Source of the DNA: Ensifer canadensis
Lineage (GTDB): Bacteria > Pseudomonadota > Alphaproteobacteria > Rhizobiales > Rhizobiaceae
Reading direction: 5' to 3'
Assembly: GCF_017488845.2 (NCBI RefSeq)
Contig: NZ_CP083370.1
Coordinates: forward strand, 2,108,001 to 2,172,000
Length of the DNA stretch: 64,000 bases
Shown here: in pieces, positions 16,665 through 26,058 of the stretch
How the letters are laid out: every line of letters starts with the position of its first letter
How positions within the stretch are numbered: the stretch's first letter is position 1
Notes under the pieces: model-generated
Database searches by the model: none
Told to the model about the DNA's origin: nothing
What the model saw: only the letters and a program-made list of their open reading frames with translations
Made by a program: the position numbers and the translations under genes

Positions 16665-18170
16665 TCAATATGTCCTTACTGGAAGAAACAGAGGCGGCTT
16701 GCGGTGCGACCAGGGCCGCGCCCTTTCAAGTTGGTCAGCGAGTCCGAACAGGGTTGCCTCATCGCCGAAGCGGCCGACAAAATGCGTCCCGATTGGTAGT
16801 CCACTGTCGGTCCATAGAAGTGGTACCGACATGGCAGGCTGTCCGGTCACATTGAACACCGGCGTCCAAGGCATGAAGCTGAACGTATGTGCAGCAAGTC
16901 TCTCCGCTATGCCAAGCTTTCTCAGTAACCACCCCGCCCTTGCGCGGCCAATCGTGCGGATGATCGTCTTCTCCTGGGATGACGGCTGGAGCGCCCCGAT
17001 CAGCGGCGGTAGCATCGAAAGCACAGGCGTCATAAGCACTTGATAATTCTCGAAGAAGGACATGACACCGCGAGATGCCAGCTTGAGGTAGCGCAGAGCC
17101 GCTGCAAGTTCGCCCGCGGAGAAGGTTTGCCCCAGTAGACCCATGCCGACCGTTGAAGCGTCGAAATCGTCGACCCGTATTGAAACACCGGCCGCTTTCG
17201 CCGCCTCTTCCATGTCTACGCGCAGTTCCGCAGCGAGCACTGTGAGAAAGGACAACGAGAATGGCTCCGCATCTATCCGTGGCGCGGCCTCCACGACCTC
17301 GTGGCCAAGCTCTTCCAACAGCTTGGCTGCGTCAGCGTACGCCGCCAAGACCTCCGGCTCGACTGTGCCACCGAGCATCGGAGCTGAGGAAACCGCAATT
17401 CGCAGTTTCCTGGTGGGCGTAGCGACGGCGTCAAGGAAGGAGCCCGAGAAAGTTGGCAGATAATACGGCGCACCAACATCGACTCCCTGCACCACGTCGA
17501 GCAGTGCGGCGGAATCGCGCACCGACCGAGTCAGCACATGCTCGACCGCAAAGCCTGCCCAAGGTTCTCCAATGTATGGTCCGGCTGGGGTGCGGCCGCG
17601 GGTTGGCTTCATGCCGAACACCCCGCAGGCAGATGCCGGTATCCGGAGAGACCCGCCGCCATCGCCGCCGGAGGCGAGCGGCACCATGCGGGCTGCGACT
17701 GCGGCTCCCGAGCCGCCGCTCGAGCCGCCCGGTGTGCGCTCAATGTCCCATGGGTTCCGAGCCGGCCCAAAGGTTTCGGACTCTGTGTATGGGGTCAGTC
17801 CGAACTCAGGCGTATTTGTCTTGCCGAGGGTAATGAGCCCCGCCTTCTTCCAGCGCTTCACGATTTCGGAATCACCGCCGGCGGGTAGATTTGCGCAAAG
17901 GCGGTTTCCGTGGGAGGTGGGTACACCCTTTACCGTCGAGAGCAGGTCCTTCATGAGAAAAGGAACGCCTGCGAATGGAGCACTGAAATTCACGTCGAGC
18001 GCCGCGCTACGTGCCTGATCAAACATGTTGAGGACGACGGCGTTGAGTAGCGGATTTCGGGACTCGATCCTTCCGATTGCGGTCTCGACTAACTCAAGGG
18101 CCGAGACATCCCGGGCCCTTACCAGTTCCGCCAATCCGATACCATCCAGGTCGTCGTACTCTGCTAACAT
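16665..18170 (-). CDS. Amidase-signature family hydrolase
   Basis: 501 aa, full length for the family. It contains the catalytic Lys in FLMKDLLST, the Gly/Ser-rich signature TPGGSSGGSGAAVAARMVPL with the cis-Ser, and the nucleophile region SGGDGGGSLRIPASACGVFG. The family hydrolyses amide bonds by a Ser-cisSer-Lys triad; members close to this length include amidases acting on cyclic or linear nylon dimers and Glu-tRNA amidotransferase subunit A. No gatB/gatC neighbours are present, so a stand-alone catabolic amidase is likely. Start ATG at 18168-18170 follows GGGGGTGG. Substrate unknown. Confidence 0.9.
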   Translation of the reverse strand: MLAEYDDLDGIGLAELVRARDVSALELVETAIGRIESRNPLLNAVVLNMFDQARSAALDVNFSAPFAGVPFLMKDLLSTVKGVPTSHGNRLCANLPAGGDSEIVKRWKKAGLITLGKTNTPEFGLTPYTESETFGPARNPWDIERTPGGSSGGSGAAVAARMVPLASGGDGGGSLRIPASACGVFGMKPTRGRTPAGPYIGEPWAGFAVEHVLTRSVRDSAALLDVVQGVDVGAPYYLPTFSGSFLDAVATPTRKLRIAVSSAPMLGGTVEPEVLAAYADAAKLLEELGHEVVEAAPRIDAEPFSLSFLTVLAAELRVDMEEAAKAAGVSIRVDDFDASTVGMGLLGQTFSAGELAAALRYLKLASRGVMSFFENYQVLMTPVLSMLPPLIGALQPSSQEKTIIRTIGRARAGWLLRKLGIAERLAAHTFSFMPWTPVFNVTGQPAMSVPLLWTDSGLPIGTHFVGRFGDEATLFGLADQLERARPWSHRKPPLFLPVRTY

Positions 18171-18821
18171 ATACCACCCCCAGCGTATGGATTCAGAGTG
18201 TAGCGTGTAACTCGCATCGCGCCAGAGCAGTGTCGGACGTCCTCCGGCTCAGGTCCTGGCAACAAGAAACGCGGGCACGTTCATATCGACGGAGTTCTTC
18301 GAGCGACCTGACATGGGCCGAATGTTCGGCAGAGTTCCGGCGGAAGCGTCAGGATGACTGCTTATCAAGAGGCGGGCCAGGCGCTGCCGCAGGCGGCCGT
18401 CGGGGCCATCGCGCGACGAGGCGAGCAGTCGTGGTCGGTGACCCGATGCGCCGGAAAGTTGGCAAAGATGCTCGGATGGAGATGGAGGCTCCTATCGGTG
18501 CGGCAAGGTGGCGGCAAACGCGCTTGATCAGTTCCTGGCCGCATCCCGACCAATCCGTTGCGACGTGACCGAACGCGATCGCTATCAGAGACTCGTCGCA
18601 GTCTGCTTTCGCGCCGACGGCCGGGATGGTTGGTCGAAAGTGGTAATGCCTTGGACTGGGCACGATACAGCAATGGAACGTATGCAGCTGCCGACAAGAC
18701 AGCTCGCGCAGGGTACATCGGTATTTGGCGCGGCGAATTCCAACTCCCGTGTAAGGCACGAGCCGAACGCTTTGGACACACACTTGCTTGTTGAGCCAGC
18801 GGATGAACCATTTGTAGGAGA
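18171..18821. other. Intergenic, probably decayed sequence
   Basis: About 650 bases with overlapping short frames on both strands but no start with a ribosome binding site leading into a coherent protein. A plus-strand stretch from 18354 (MTAYQEAGQALPQAA) faintly recalls the zinc motif of M41 peptidases but lacks the HExxH histidines and ends quickly. Nothing is called here. Confidence 0.4.
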
Positions 18822-20054
18822 TCAAGGCAATCGGCCGATTGTCGTAACCAGCGCTTTATGCGCTTCGAAGGTGTCGACCTCGCGCTCATCGCCATTTGTC
18901 CAAGCGTTCCAGTCGCTGATCTGCACGATGACCGTGTCGTTGTCCGGGAAGATGTGAATGAACTGGCCGTCCCGTCCGATGGCGGAGAAGTCGGTGCCCT
19001 TTGCATTCAGCCACCAAAAGTATCCATAATGCATCCGCCAGCCGGCGTTGGCAGATCGGTTTTCGGGTGGGATTTCGTCGGCCTGCCCCCTGCTAATTGT
19101 CGCAACGTCAAACCAGGCCTCGGGGATGATCTCATTCCCGTGACGGTCCTTCCCCCGCCGAAGCACCAGCAATCCAAAGCGGGCGAGGTCTCCGACCGTC
19201 GCCTTGAAGCAACATGGGCCGATCGCGGTTCCCGCTTTGTCGACGCCCCACATGGCCTCGGATTCAGCCCCAATTGCAGCCCATATTCCGGTCTCCAGGA
19301 ACTTGGTCAATCGCACGCCGCCCAACATGTCGTCCGCGGCCTGCGCTGCGATCGCAGTATCGAGCGCCGAATAGTTGAATGTGGGCCGCCAAATCGTGCG
19401 CAGCACGTAGCGTCGTGCGAAATGCGGAACGCTCTCATGCATCTGCCTCACTCTTTGACTGAAGAAAGCGGCACCTGAACCGAACCCCTTCCATCCGTAT
19501 TCCGTCCACCAGACCCCGGATCGCATGCGCAGAACCCGGTCGAGCGGAACACCGACATACGCCGATGGAATGAACAGGTGGAGATCGGACACATAGCGGT
19601 CGACCGGGCGGCTGAGAGCCGCTTCGAAGTCTTGCCGCGTTCGCGCGCCTTGCGTAACGGCGATCGCGTGGCCCAGCAGCGTCGAGGTAATCGACTTTGC
19701 CACGGAGGCCACTCCATAGAGCCTCTTCCGACCGTTTCTCTCACCCTTCTCCTTGCAGAACTTGTCCGAGGGCCCAAACTCCTCGATCCGGTACTTCTGA
19801 TCTCTAACTACAAGAAGCGCACATACCCTGGCCTTCTCCATGAAATCGGAGAGCCGGCATGTTGCGGTTCCCCGCCTGCAAGCATATTGGATGTCGCCGA
19901 TTTCGACCTTTTTGGGTAAGCCGATCGGCTTCGGTGGCGGGTGGATTGGCTCGTTTTGTGTGGCCCCCGCGGGTTGCCCTCCTGTTAGCCAGAACAGAAG
20001 AGTGGCCATTGCCAAGCAACTCGTGACCTTGGCCCGCAATCGGAGATATCTCAT
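18822..20054 (-). CDS. Exported beta-lactamase-fold serine hydrolase
   Basis: 410 aa with an N-terminal signal peptide (hydrophobic residues about 10-30, cleavage near PAGATQ). Class C-type motifs: SxxK in GVASVAKSITS, a Tyr-Ser motif in TFNYSALDTA, and GRDGQFIHIF in place of the KTG strand. Such proteins are serine esterases, peptidases or amidases in the periplasm or outside the cell; true beta-lactamase activity is not implied. The start overlaps the stop of the upstream lyase-like gene as ATGA, so the two exported proteins are co-translated. It has five Cys, possibly disulphide-bonded. Confidence 0.85.
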   Translation of the reverse strand: MRYLRLRAKVTSCLAMATLLFWLTGGQPAGATQNEPIHPPPKPIGLPKKVEIGDIQYACRRGTATCRLSDFMEKARVCALLVVRDQKYRIEEFGPSDKFCKEKGERNGRKRLYGVASVAKSITSTLLGHAIAVTQGARTRQDFEAALSRPVDRYVSDLHLFIPSAYVGVPLDRVLRMRSGVWWTEYGWKGFGSGAAFFSQRVRQMHESVPHFARRYVLRTIWRPTFNYSALDTAIAAQAADDMLGGVRLTKFLETGIWAAIGAESEAMWGVDKAGTAIGPCCFKATVGDLARFGLLVLRRGKDRHGNEIIPEAWFDVATISRGQADEIPPENRSANAGWRMHYGYFWWLNAKGTDFSAIGRDGQFIHIFPDNDTVIVQISDWNAWTNGDEREVDTFEAHKALVTTIGRLP

Positions 20055-21169
20055 TTGGCGACGACCGTGACTCTATCGATATCTATGGAGTCGCTCGTCG
20101 CCATGATGTCGCGGTAATGGCCGATCTTGAACTTCTGCTTTGGTGGGTTGTCCGGGACATCGTCATAACCAATCTTGCCCGTAACTTTGACCACGAGGTT
20201 GCCGTCCTGTGTCACGGTTATCGATCCACCGGAGCCTTTGCGCCCGGGCTGGACTTCATAGTTCATCTCCGTCCAGACACCCCTCGCCGTGGTGAGTTTC
20301 GGCTCCCCATTGAATTCGAGGATGAGAGAACTGACACACTGGCGATCTTCCAAGGCCGACGGGTAAGTGTACCTGCAGTCCGGCGGCGGCTTGCCGTTCT
20401 CCCACCCATGCGTCCAGATTGCTGGCTTCTTCTCTGATGCAACGATGCATCGGCAGTCGCCATCCTGGACGGTGATGTGCAGAATGCCATCGTCGAAGCG
20501 TTGCGCGAGGAACGGGCTCGGCTCCCACTTTTCCTCTTTCTCGTCCTGCTTACCCTTGCGCGGACGCTCTAGCTCGACGGCCGGGTCAACAACCTGTTGG
20601 GCGGGCTCCTGTTTCCATTGAGCAATGACCCAGCGGAGTGAATCCGTTTCGTTTCCGATCTCCTCGGGCATGCGAAATCGGATCGTATAATCCACCAATT
20701 GTTCAAAGGCATACTGATAGGTACGCGTAAGACGCATTTCCTGGCGCTGCAGGCATCGATCGTCCGTCGGGTCCGAATAGGGGCAGTACGGGTTCTTCTT
20801 CCGCGTACGTCCCTCTGTCATGATATCCATCCTTGGGGCCTGCATGAAGCTTGGCCCCAACCGCTCGCCCTGGCTTTCCTCCGAGCCCTCATACGGCTTG
20901 CAAACCGCGTTGTAGTTGCAGTCTTTTTCACCAGCGATGGTCCTATTGACGGTTATGCGAGCAATAAGATCGCCGCTTCCGTCGTCGTCTTTGGGAAACG
21001 AGAGCAGCTTCTCATCAAGTTGACAGGGGCACCAATGGGCTCTCACCAACTTGCCCTCGGAAAACTCCTCGTCGAGGTTGCTCGCCCATACGTTCGGGCC
21101 CCCTAACACCAGCAAGCACGCCAGCACCAGGGCATGTATCGGCCGAGATCTCAGTATCGCGAAATGCAT
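20051..21169 (-). CDS. Exported polysaccharide-lyase-like jelly-roll protein
   Basis: 372 aa with a signal peptide (IHALVLACLLVLGGPNVWAS) and at least nine Cys. The pattern of strands YTIRFRMPEEIG, SLRWVIAQWKQEP, GVWTEMNYEVQPGRKGSGG, VVKVTGKIGYDD and FKIGHYRDIM resembles the heparin-lyase-I-like fold (Pfam polysaccharide lyase family PF14099), where a K-x-G-x-Y-R strand closes the sheet. The catalytic His/Tyr cannot be fixed by eye, so activity is inferred. Start ATG at 21167-21169 follows GAGGGG. First gene of a two-gene operon with the serine hydrolase. Confidence 0.6.
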   Translation of the reverse strand: MHFAILRSRPIHALVLACLLVLGGPNVWASNLDEEFSEGKLVRAHWCPCQLDEKLLSFPKDDDGSGDLIARITVNRTIAGEKDCNYNAVCKPYEGSEESQGERLGPSFMQAPRMDIMTEGRTRKKNPYCPYSDPTDDRCLQRQEMRLTRTYQYAFEQLVDYTIRFRMPEEIGNETDSLRWVIAQWKQEPAQQVVDPAVELERPRKGKQDEKEEKWEPSPFLAQRFDDGILHITVQDGDCRCIVASEKKPAIWTHGWENGKPPPDCRYTYPSALEDRQCVSSLILEFNGEPKLTTARGVWTEMNYEVQPGRKGSGGSITVTQDGNLVVKVTGKIGYDDVPDNPPKQKFKIGHYRDIMATSDSIDIDRVTVVAK

Positions 21170-21350
21170 GCGACGCCCCTCACATGATCGAAAGCGAGCA
21201 TAACATTAACCGATGTCGTCCGACGCGCGTTCATTCGGTTGCCGCCACCACTTTCAACCAACCTAACACAGTCAGTTATAATACAATCGAGAATTGACTC
21301 GCCTCTCAGGTGAAATATGATCGAGTCGTCATATATCCGGGGGATGGGAA

Positions 21351-22427
21351 ATGTTTCGATCTGTATTGTTCGGGTTGCTTTCCGCAGTGACTGTCTTGTG
21401 TTCGACCGCTACCTATTCTGCCGATCTCAAAATCGCCAGTTGGAACATCGGAAATCTCGCAGGCAAACCGGGCATACCGTTGCGCGGACACGCACGAGAC
21501 GAGGCTGAATATCAGCACATCCGAGACATCGTTGCGAAGGTCGCTCCGGACGTTATTGGCCTACAGGAGATGGGAAGCTTCGGGAGCGCACGAGCGGTGC
21601 TGTCAAATGAATACGAAATCGTGTTCGAGACACGCTGCTTGCAGAATGCGAAGCAATGTAAGGAGGACGTCGGCGATATCTTCACGGCGATCGCCTATAG
21701 GAAATCGCTGGGTACACCTACCGAAGTCCAAGTCCCTGGATTGGCCGTGATGCATACCAGTGAATGCGCGGGCGAAATGCCAAGACCCGTCCGAGGTGGC
21801 GTGGGTCTCGAATTCGACCGGAACGGAAAAAAGGTCGTCATCCTCTCCGTGCATCTCAAGGCTTCATGCAAGAACAACAGCGCAGAAACTAGCGCCGATC
21901 AGAAGGATGATTGTGCGACGCTGATGAAGCAGGTGGAAGTACTCCTGGATTGGATCAAGAAGGAGCGCCAGGCTGGGAAGACTGTGATTGTCGCTGGCGA
22001 CTTCAATCGGCAGCTCATCGATCACAACGACAACGTGGCGGCCAAATTCAAAGCCGCCGACAGTGGCATTCGCTTCGAGCCAACACAAAGAGAATGCTGG
22101 GCGTCATTCCCGAACCGCGGGAACGCGATCATTTCGGCCGCCAATGCCAAGTTCCCAGAGATCGCCGCTGCCGGAGGCAGGCCCCTGCCGTACAGCCCGA
22201 AGTCGAACAGCAAGATCGACTACTTCGTCATAAGTGGCGACGGACCCTTGGCGAGCCCAGCCGCCGAGCAGTATCCGATGGGTACCGAAGCGAAAACCAC
22301 GGATTTCGCGACCGACTATCTGAAAACATGCGCTGGCACGCCAAACAAATTTGAAGACGGTTCGGTTCTGACCTTCTCGGAGGTGGAGCCGAGCGATCAT
22401 TGCCCGATCTCGATGAGTCTGCCCTAA
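21351..22427 (+). CDS. Exported endonuclease/exonuclease/phosphatase-fold hydrolase
   Basis: 358 aa. A signal peptide (FRSVLFGLLSAVTVLCSTA) precedes the EEP core: LKIASWNIGNL, PDVIGLQEMGS (metal-binding Glu), VILSVHLKASC (His), VIVAGDFNRQL (Asp/Asn) and the terminal SDHCPISMSLP (Asp-His). All five conserved EEP motifs are intact, so it is probably an active Mg-dependent extracytoplasmic DNase or phosphodiesterase. Divergent from the lyase operon; followed 34 bases later by a lipoprotein gene, with which it probably forms an operon. Confidence 0.85.
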   Translation: MFRSVLFGLLSAVTVLCSTATYSADLKIASWNIGNLAGKPGIPLRGHARDEAEYQHIRDIVAKVAPDVIGLQEMGSFGSARAVLSNEYEIVFETRCLQNAKQCKEDVGDIFTAIAYRKSLGTPTEVQVPGLAVMHTSECAGEMPRPVRGGVGLEFDRNGKKVVILSVHLKASCKNNSAETSADQKDDCATLMKQVEVLLDWIKKERQAGKTVIVAGDFNRQLIDHNDNVAAKFKAADSGIRFEPTQRECWASFPNRGNAIISAANAKFPEIAAAGGRPLPYSPKSNSKIDYFVISGDGPLASPAAEQYPMGTEAKTTDFATDYLKTCAGTPNKFEDGSVLTFSEVEPSDHCPISMSLP

Positions 22428-22461
22428 GATGAACTCCATAAACGAAAGGGTCCAACCTGCC

Positions 22462-23184
22462 ATGAAGAAGCTGTGCCTGGCGTCAGCGCTGGCTTTCGGG
22501 CTTAACGCATGCGCCACGCCTGTAACGCGGATGGACTCTTCACTGGTCCAGGTTCCAGCCATACTCGGAGCGCTGAAGTGTGCCTTCGCTACCGCGCTTA
22601 TGAAGGAGAAGCGGTCGGGTGAAATCAAACGGCTGGAAGGAACCGTGGCTGCGGGGACGCTCACACTCAAGGTCGTTCATAAAAACACCAAAGACTTCAG
22701 CGTCGCAGCGAAGCCCGTTACGGGTGGTCCGTTTGTGTTCAGTTTCGCCGGAGGGGTCGGTAACTTCCTTCCAAGTTTCTCGCACTCGGTTGTCGCCACC
22801 AATACGATCAAGACCGAGATCAACTTCCGCTATTACATGTGGGCGGCAGACGCTGACGTGTGTGGTAACGTAGGTGCCGACACGCGCGCCAGGTACGGGT
22901 TCACGGAGTGGCTTTCGACCGTCGTCGAAGGGCTCGATGCCAACTCATACACCTATCCGATGGGACAGGCCGATGCCCTAACGTACGATGCCGAATTCGG
23001 CGTCGTCGCGAAGGACAAGCTCGGGCTCGATTTTGATGTCGTCTTCCTTGCCGGATCGGCGGGGGTGGAAAGCGAACGCAATGACGTCCAGTCGTTGAAG
23101 TTCACGATCGCTCCCGTCAACAAAGACAATCCGCTTCCTGACATATGGAGTAAGAACAATGGCCAAGCAGGTCGGAACCCCTGA
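22462..23184 (+). CDS. Putative lipoprotein (240 aa)
   Basis: Start ATG at 22462 gives a lipoprotein signal MKKLCLASALAFGLNACATP with lipobox LNAC; a longer frame begins 33 bases upstream but adds a non-signal leader. The mature part contains GGPFVFSFAGGVGNFLPSFSHS and appears beta-rich. No family recognised. It follows the EEP hydrolase and overlaps the next small gene by 26 bases, suggesting a joint envelope function. Confidence 0.7.
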   Translation: MKKLCLASALAFGLNACATPVTRMDSSLVQVPAILGALKCAFATALMKEKRSGEIKRLEGTVAAGTLTLKVVHKNTKDFSVAAKPVTGGPFVFSFAGGVGNFLPSFSHSVVATNTIKTEINFRYYMWAADADVCGNVGADTRARYGFTEWLSTVVEGLDANSYTYPMGQADALTYDAEFGVVAKDKLGLDFDVVFLAGSAGVESERNDVQSLKFTIAPVNKDNPLPDIWSKNNGQAGRNP

Positions 23185-23302
23185 CGCAAAAGGCTTAAAA
23201 AAGCCCAAAGGAAAAAGCGGGGAGAAGCCAAAGCCGCCTCGCCCCGAGGGACCGGTACGGGACGGCCTTGGCCCTGCTGAGGTCAAGAAACCTAAGAACT
23301 GA
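23159..23302 (+). CDS. Lys/Pro-rich 47-aa peptide
   Basis: A short ORF (ATG 23159-23161, preceded by GGAG nine bases upstream) overlapping the lipoprotein 3' end in another frame. The product is very basic and Pro/Gly-rich (GLKKPKGKSGEKPKPPRPEG), without hydrophobic segments. The coupling and composition argue for a real gene, though its function is unknown; a nucleic-acid- or cell-wall-binding peptide is possible. Confidence 0.5.
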   Translation: MAKQVGTPDAKGLKKPKGKSGEKPKPPRPEGPVRDGLGPAEVKKPKN

Positions 23303-23460
23303 AGGAAACGTTAGGCTGCCTTCATGGAGATTCGCGGATTTCTCAGGAGGGCTGCCGTCTGCCAGGTGAAATGCCCTCTGATGTGGGCCTAACAAATGTC
23401 ATTCGCCTTCTAACCTTCGGTCGCGCTTTGCTAATCAGGGCTGCGAGAGGGTACATCGAC

Positions 23461-23496
23461 AGTGATAGTGATAGTGATAGTGATAGTGACAGTGAC
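23461..23496 (+). repeat. Hexanucleotide microsatellite, six copies
   Basis: Six tandem copies of AGTGAY: four AGTGAT followed by two AGTGAC. It lies in non-coding DNA beside an IS21 remnant. The copy number could vary by slippage. Confidence 0.9.
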
Positions 23497-23559
23497 GTGT
23501 GTGAGCAGTAAGATGCAACCGCACCATCGGCGGTTTCGCCTGCCAATTGGACAGAGGGG

Positions 23560-24085
23560 GCACCAATTTCAGTCGCGAACCTCCATCGCCTCAGCGCCGC
23601 ATCCGGATCACGGCTCCGGGCCAGAATGTTGATGATCACCGAGGCCGAGCAGACGCCATGATCCACCGCTTCCTGGCAGGCGGCATCGACGGCCGCCAAG
23701 CCATCGGCAGGACGCATCCGAGGATGCTGACCATTTGCCGATCACCATCATGGACGCTCTTCAGCCGCCGGCGCACTTTCTCCATCGCTGCGGGTAAGAC
23801 CCATTCCCGGAACGGCGCGCCATTGCGCAAGAGCACCGGGTTTGCGAGCCAGAACAGGGACATAATGCCAGGGATCGTAGATCGTCTCGCCACGGCCAAA
23901 GCAACGAGGATGCTCACCGACATTCACTCCGTCCTGTCGGATGACGATCCGGTCGGCATAGGCGGGAACCTCAACAGGACGACCGACCGCAGTCGAGAGG
24001 ACGGAGTACGGCTCTCTAGCCGGCGCTGACCAAGATGATCTTCCGTATCGGCGTCGAGGCCCGTTGTCACATCCGCTTGCGGATG
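23560..24085 (-). pseudogene. IS21-family istA remnant (C-terminal part, frameshifted)
   Basis: Minus-strand frames carry the C-terminal landmarks of an IstA transposase but in different frames. They include YDPWHYVPVLARKPGAL, LRNGAPFREWVLPAAMEKVR, DGDRQMVSILG, then DGLAAVDAACQEAVDHG and SASVIINILARSRDP. The N-terminal HTH and DDE core are missing. It is distinct from the intact IS21 element at 43.5 kb, which has a different IstA C-terminus. Confidence 0.8.
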
Positions 24086-24110
24086 TTGCCCGGCGCTGCC
24101 CCCCCTTCGG

Positions 24111-25304
24111 CTACTGGGGAGTGCTGCACTGGAGAATGGGAATGTCATTGAGGACCATCGGGAAATCGGAAGGGCTTTTGTCTGGCAAACATTGCACCGT
24201 CACGCCGACGATACTGCCCCATCCCTTCATGATGGTCTCCCTTGCCTTTTCCTGCTCCTCGATCGTCGGGAAGAGCGGATCGGCATACTCCCCATGATGC
24301 TCGAACTGCGCGAGCCTTTTTCTCAAATCGGCCGGCACCTTCCCCCTGCTTACCAGGTCCGGCAGCCGGATCGGCGAACAGTGGCCGTTCAGCCAGGCAA
24401 GCTGCGTCTCGTCCGAGTATAGGTACTCCATCCAGAGGCGGGCTGCGTTCGGATGCGGAGCGAAGGCGCTGATCGCCTGGACATACACACCCGCGACGAC
24501 GCCGGTCTTCGGCCTGACGATCTCGATCCTGGTTTTGCCTCGCAGGCGGTCGCGGTCGCCCAGCGCAAGGTAGTCCCAGCGGATGAGAATGGGCGTGCGT
24601 CCGTCGACGAGCGAAGCAAGTTCGCCGACCACAGGAACGAAGTTGCCCTTTCGGTTGAGGTCCGCGAAGAACCTCAAGCCCTGATCGGCCGCCTCTTCGA
24701 TATTGCCGTTCGCGGTCGACACACCCGCGGCGAAGACCGCTTGGATGGCCTGATTTGCCGTAAGATCGCCAGCCAGGCCGATTGCGTTTCTATACTCCGG
24801 CCCGGCGAGGTCGGGCCAATCTGTCGGCATCTTCTTGACAAGGTCCGCGTTGACCTCGAAGGCGATCGTGCCGTAGTAGTCGCCGTACCAATACCCGTCC
24901 GCATCCTTCGCCGAGTGCGGGATGCTGGCCCACGTCGAAACCTTGTAAGGCTGCAGCAGGCCGTCCCTCTTCGCCAATGGTGCGAAGGACAGACCGACGT
25001 CGATCACATCCGGCGTCCGCGAATCGGTTTTGTCCCGCGCGTTTCTGATCGCGGCAATCTCATCGGACGATGTCGCGTTGGGCGAAAGTTCGTTGACCGT
25101 GAGGCCGTATTTCGCCTTGAAGCCGTCGATTATGCCGCCGTATCCACACCAGTCGCGAGGCAATGCGATAACGTTCAGTCGGCCTTCGGCTTTGGCGGCT
25201 GCCACCAGCTCGTCCATCGGATCGGCGGAAGCCACTGTGGCGAATATCAGCCCCAATGCCGACGCCCACATCGGCAGCCAGGTCTCTCTCCACCCTTTTT
25301 TCAT
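24111..25304 (-). CDS. Extracellular ABC solute-binding protein, orphan
   Basis: 397 aa, start MKKGWRETWLPMWASALGLI at 25304. A signal peptide is followed by a type-II periplasmic binding fold of the iron/polyamine/thiamine kind: MDELVAAAKAEGRLNVIALP, FKAKYGLTVNEL, TPDVIDVGLSFAPLAKRDGL, WYGDYYGTIAFEVNADLVKK and ISAFAPHPNAARLWMEYLYS. No permease or ATPase gene is adjacent, so it either serves a transporter elsewhere or has another role. The conserved YWYGDYYG region suggests a putrescine- or iron-type clade, but the ligand is not determined. Confidence 0.85.
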   Translation of the reverse strand: MKKGWRETWLPMWASALGLIFATVASADPMDELVAAAKAEGRLNVIALPRDWCGYGGIIDGFKAKYGLTVNELSPNATSSDEIAAIRNARDKTDSRTPDVIDVGLSFAPLAKRDGLLQPYKVSTWASIPHSAKDADGYWYGDYYGTIAFEVNADLVKKMPTDWPDLAGPEYRNAIGLAGDLTANQAIQAVFAAGVSTANGNIEEAADQGLRFFADLNRKGNFVPVVGELASLVDGRTPILIRWDYLALGDRDRLRGKTRIEIVRPKTGVVAGVYVQAISAFAPHPNAARLWMEYLYSDETQLAWLNGHCSPIRLPDLVSRGKVPADLRKRLAQFEHHGEYADPLFPTIEEQEKARETIMKGWGSIVGVTVQCLPDKSPSDFPMVLNDIPILQCSTPQ

Positions 25305-25470
25305 GTCCGCCCCCACAAGCAACGGCAAACGGCTGAAGCGATTATATCACTTTTTGCCCGGTGATAACGGCTGCCGTTGTCATAGTGGACCAAGCCCGAG
25401 CTTATTAAGCGGGATCGTGTCCCGTGAGGTGGTGTAGCACTTGCTATCAGATATTAAATGGGCTTACGCC

Positions 25471-26058
25471 CTAGCATGCGGAATCGATGGTGACTTGGCC
25501 GTTGTCGATTGGGACAACCGTCTTGCAAACTCTTCCGTCGTGAACCAATTGGATTGTTTCCAGAGCTTTACCTATCGTTATCGTCGTCTTACCAGCGCTT
25601 TTGATTATTGTTATACCCTTGAACTGCGACGGCTCCGGCAATTCTCTTTGAAAGAGATACATGACTACAACCACAAAGGCAGCCAACGAAGCACCTATCG
25701 TCAGGTAGAACGCGGCTACCGAGAGTAACACCGAGTGCCTTCTGGCCGAATCTATTCGCCACCGACCCGCATCCAGCCCAAGGCGGTACCTCTCCGCTCT
25801 CCGCGCTAGGTTGTGCGCCTTCATAATCCCGATGAGAGCGACGATGCCGGCAGAAAAGCTCAAGCCGAAGACGCAAGCAAGTGCAGCTACCAAAACAATG
25901 TTGTCGAAATTGAACCGGCTGCTTGTGACAACAGTGAATGTGCCGGCGATGAGAAGGCCACAAAAGAGCAGAATGCTGTTGCAGACCCCAGAGATCAGAG
26001 TTGCCTGAGCGCTACCGTCCAGTGAATTACGCGTTTCGTCATCAAAGTTAATCGACAT
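25471..26058 (-). CDS. Membrane protein of unknown function (195 aa)
   Basis: Three or four hydrophobic helices: about residues 20-42, 53-78 and 108-137, with a basic cytoplasmic stretch between (AHNLARRAERYRLGLDAGRW). The C-terminal ~55 residues are soluble and beta-rich (KGITIIKSAGKTTITIGKAL). It overlaps the upstream gene by 11 bases, so the two are co-translated. A membrane protein with a small soluble partner is a common layout for toxin/effector pairs, but no motif proves it. Confidence 0.7.
   Translation of the reverse strand: MSINFDDETRNSLDGSAQATLISGVCNSILLFCGLLIAGTFTVVTSSRFNFDNIVLVAALACVFGLSFSAGIVALIGIMKAHNLARRAERYRLGLDAGRWRIDSARRHSVLLSVAAFYLTIGASLAAFVVVVMYLFQRELPEPSQFKGITIIKSAGKTTITIGKALETIQLVHDGRVCKTVVPIDNGQVTIDSAC

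Noticed and set aside
18354..18530. M41/FtsH-like peptidase fragment
   Set aside because: Resembles only a few residues (AYQEAGQA) and lacks the zinc-binding histidines.
23461..23496. CRISPR-like or regulatory repeat array
   Set aside because: Simple hexamer tandem repeat without spacers; no cas genes in the window.
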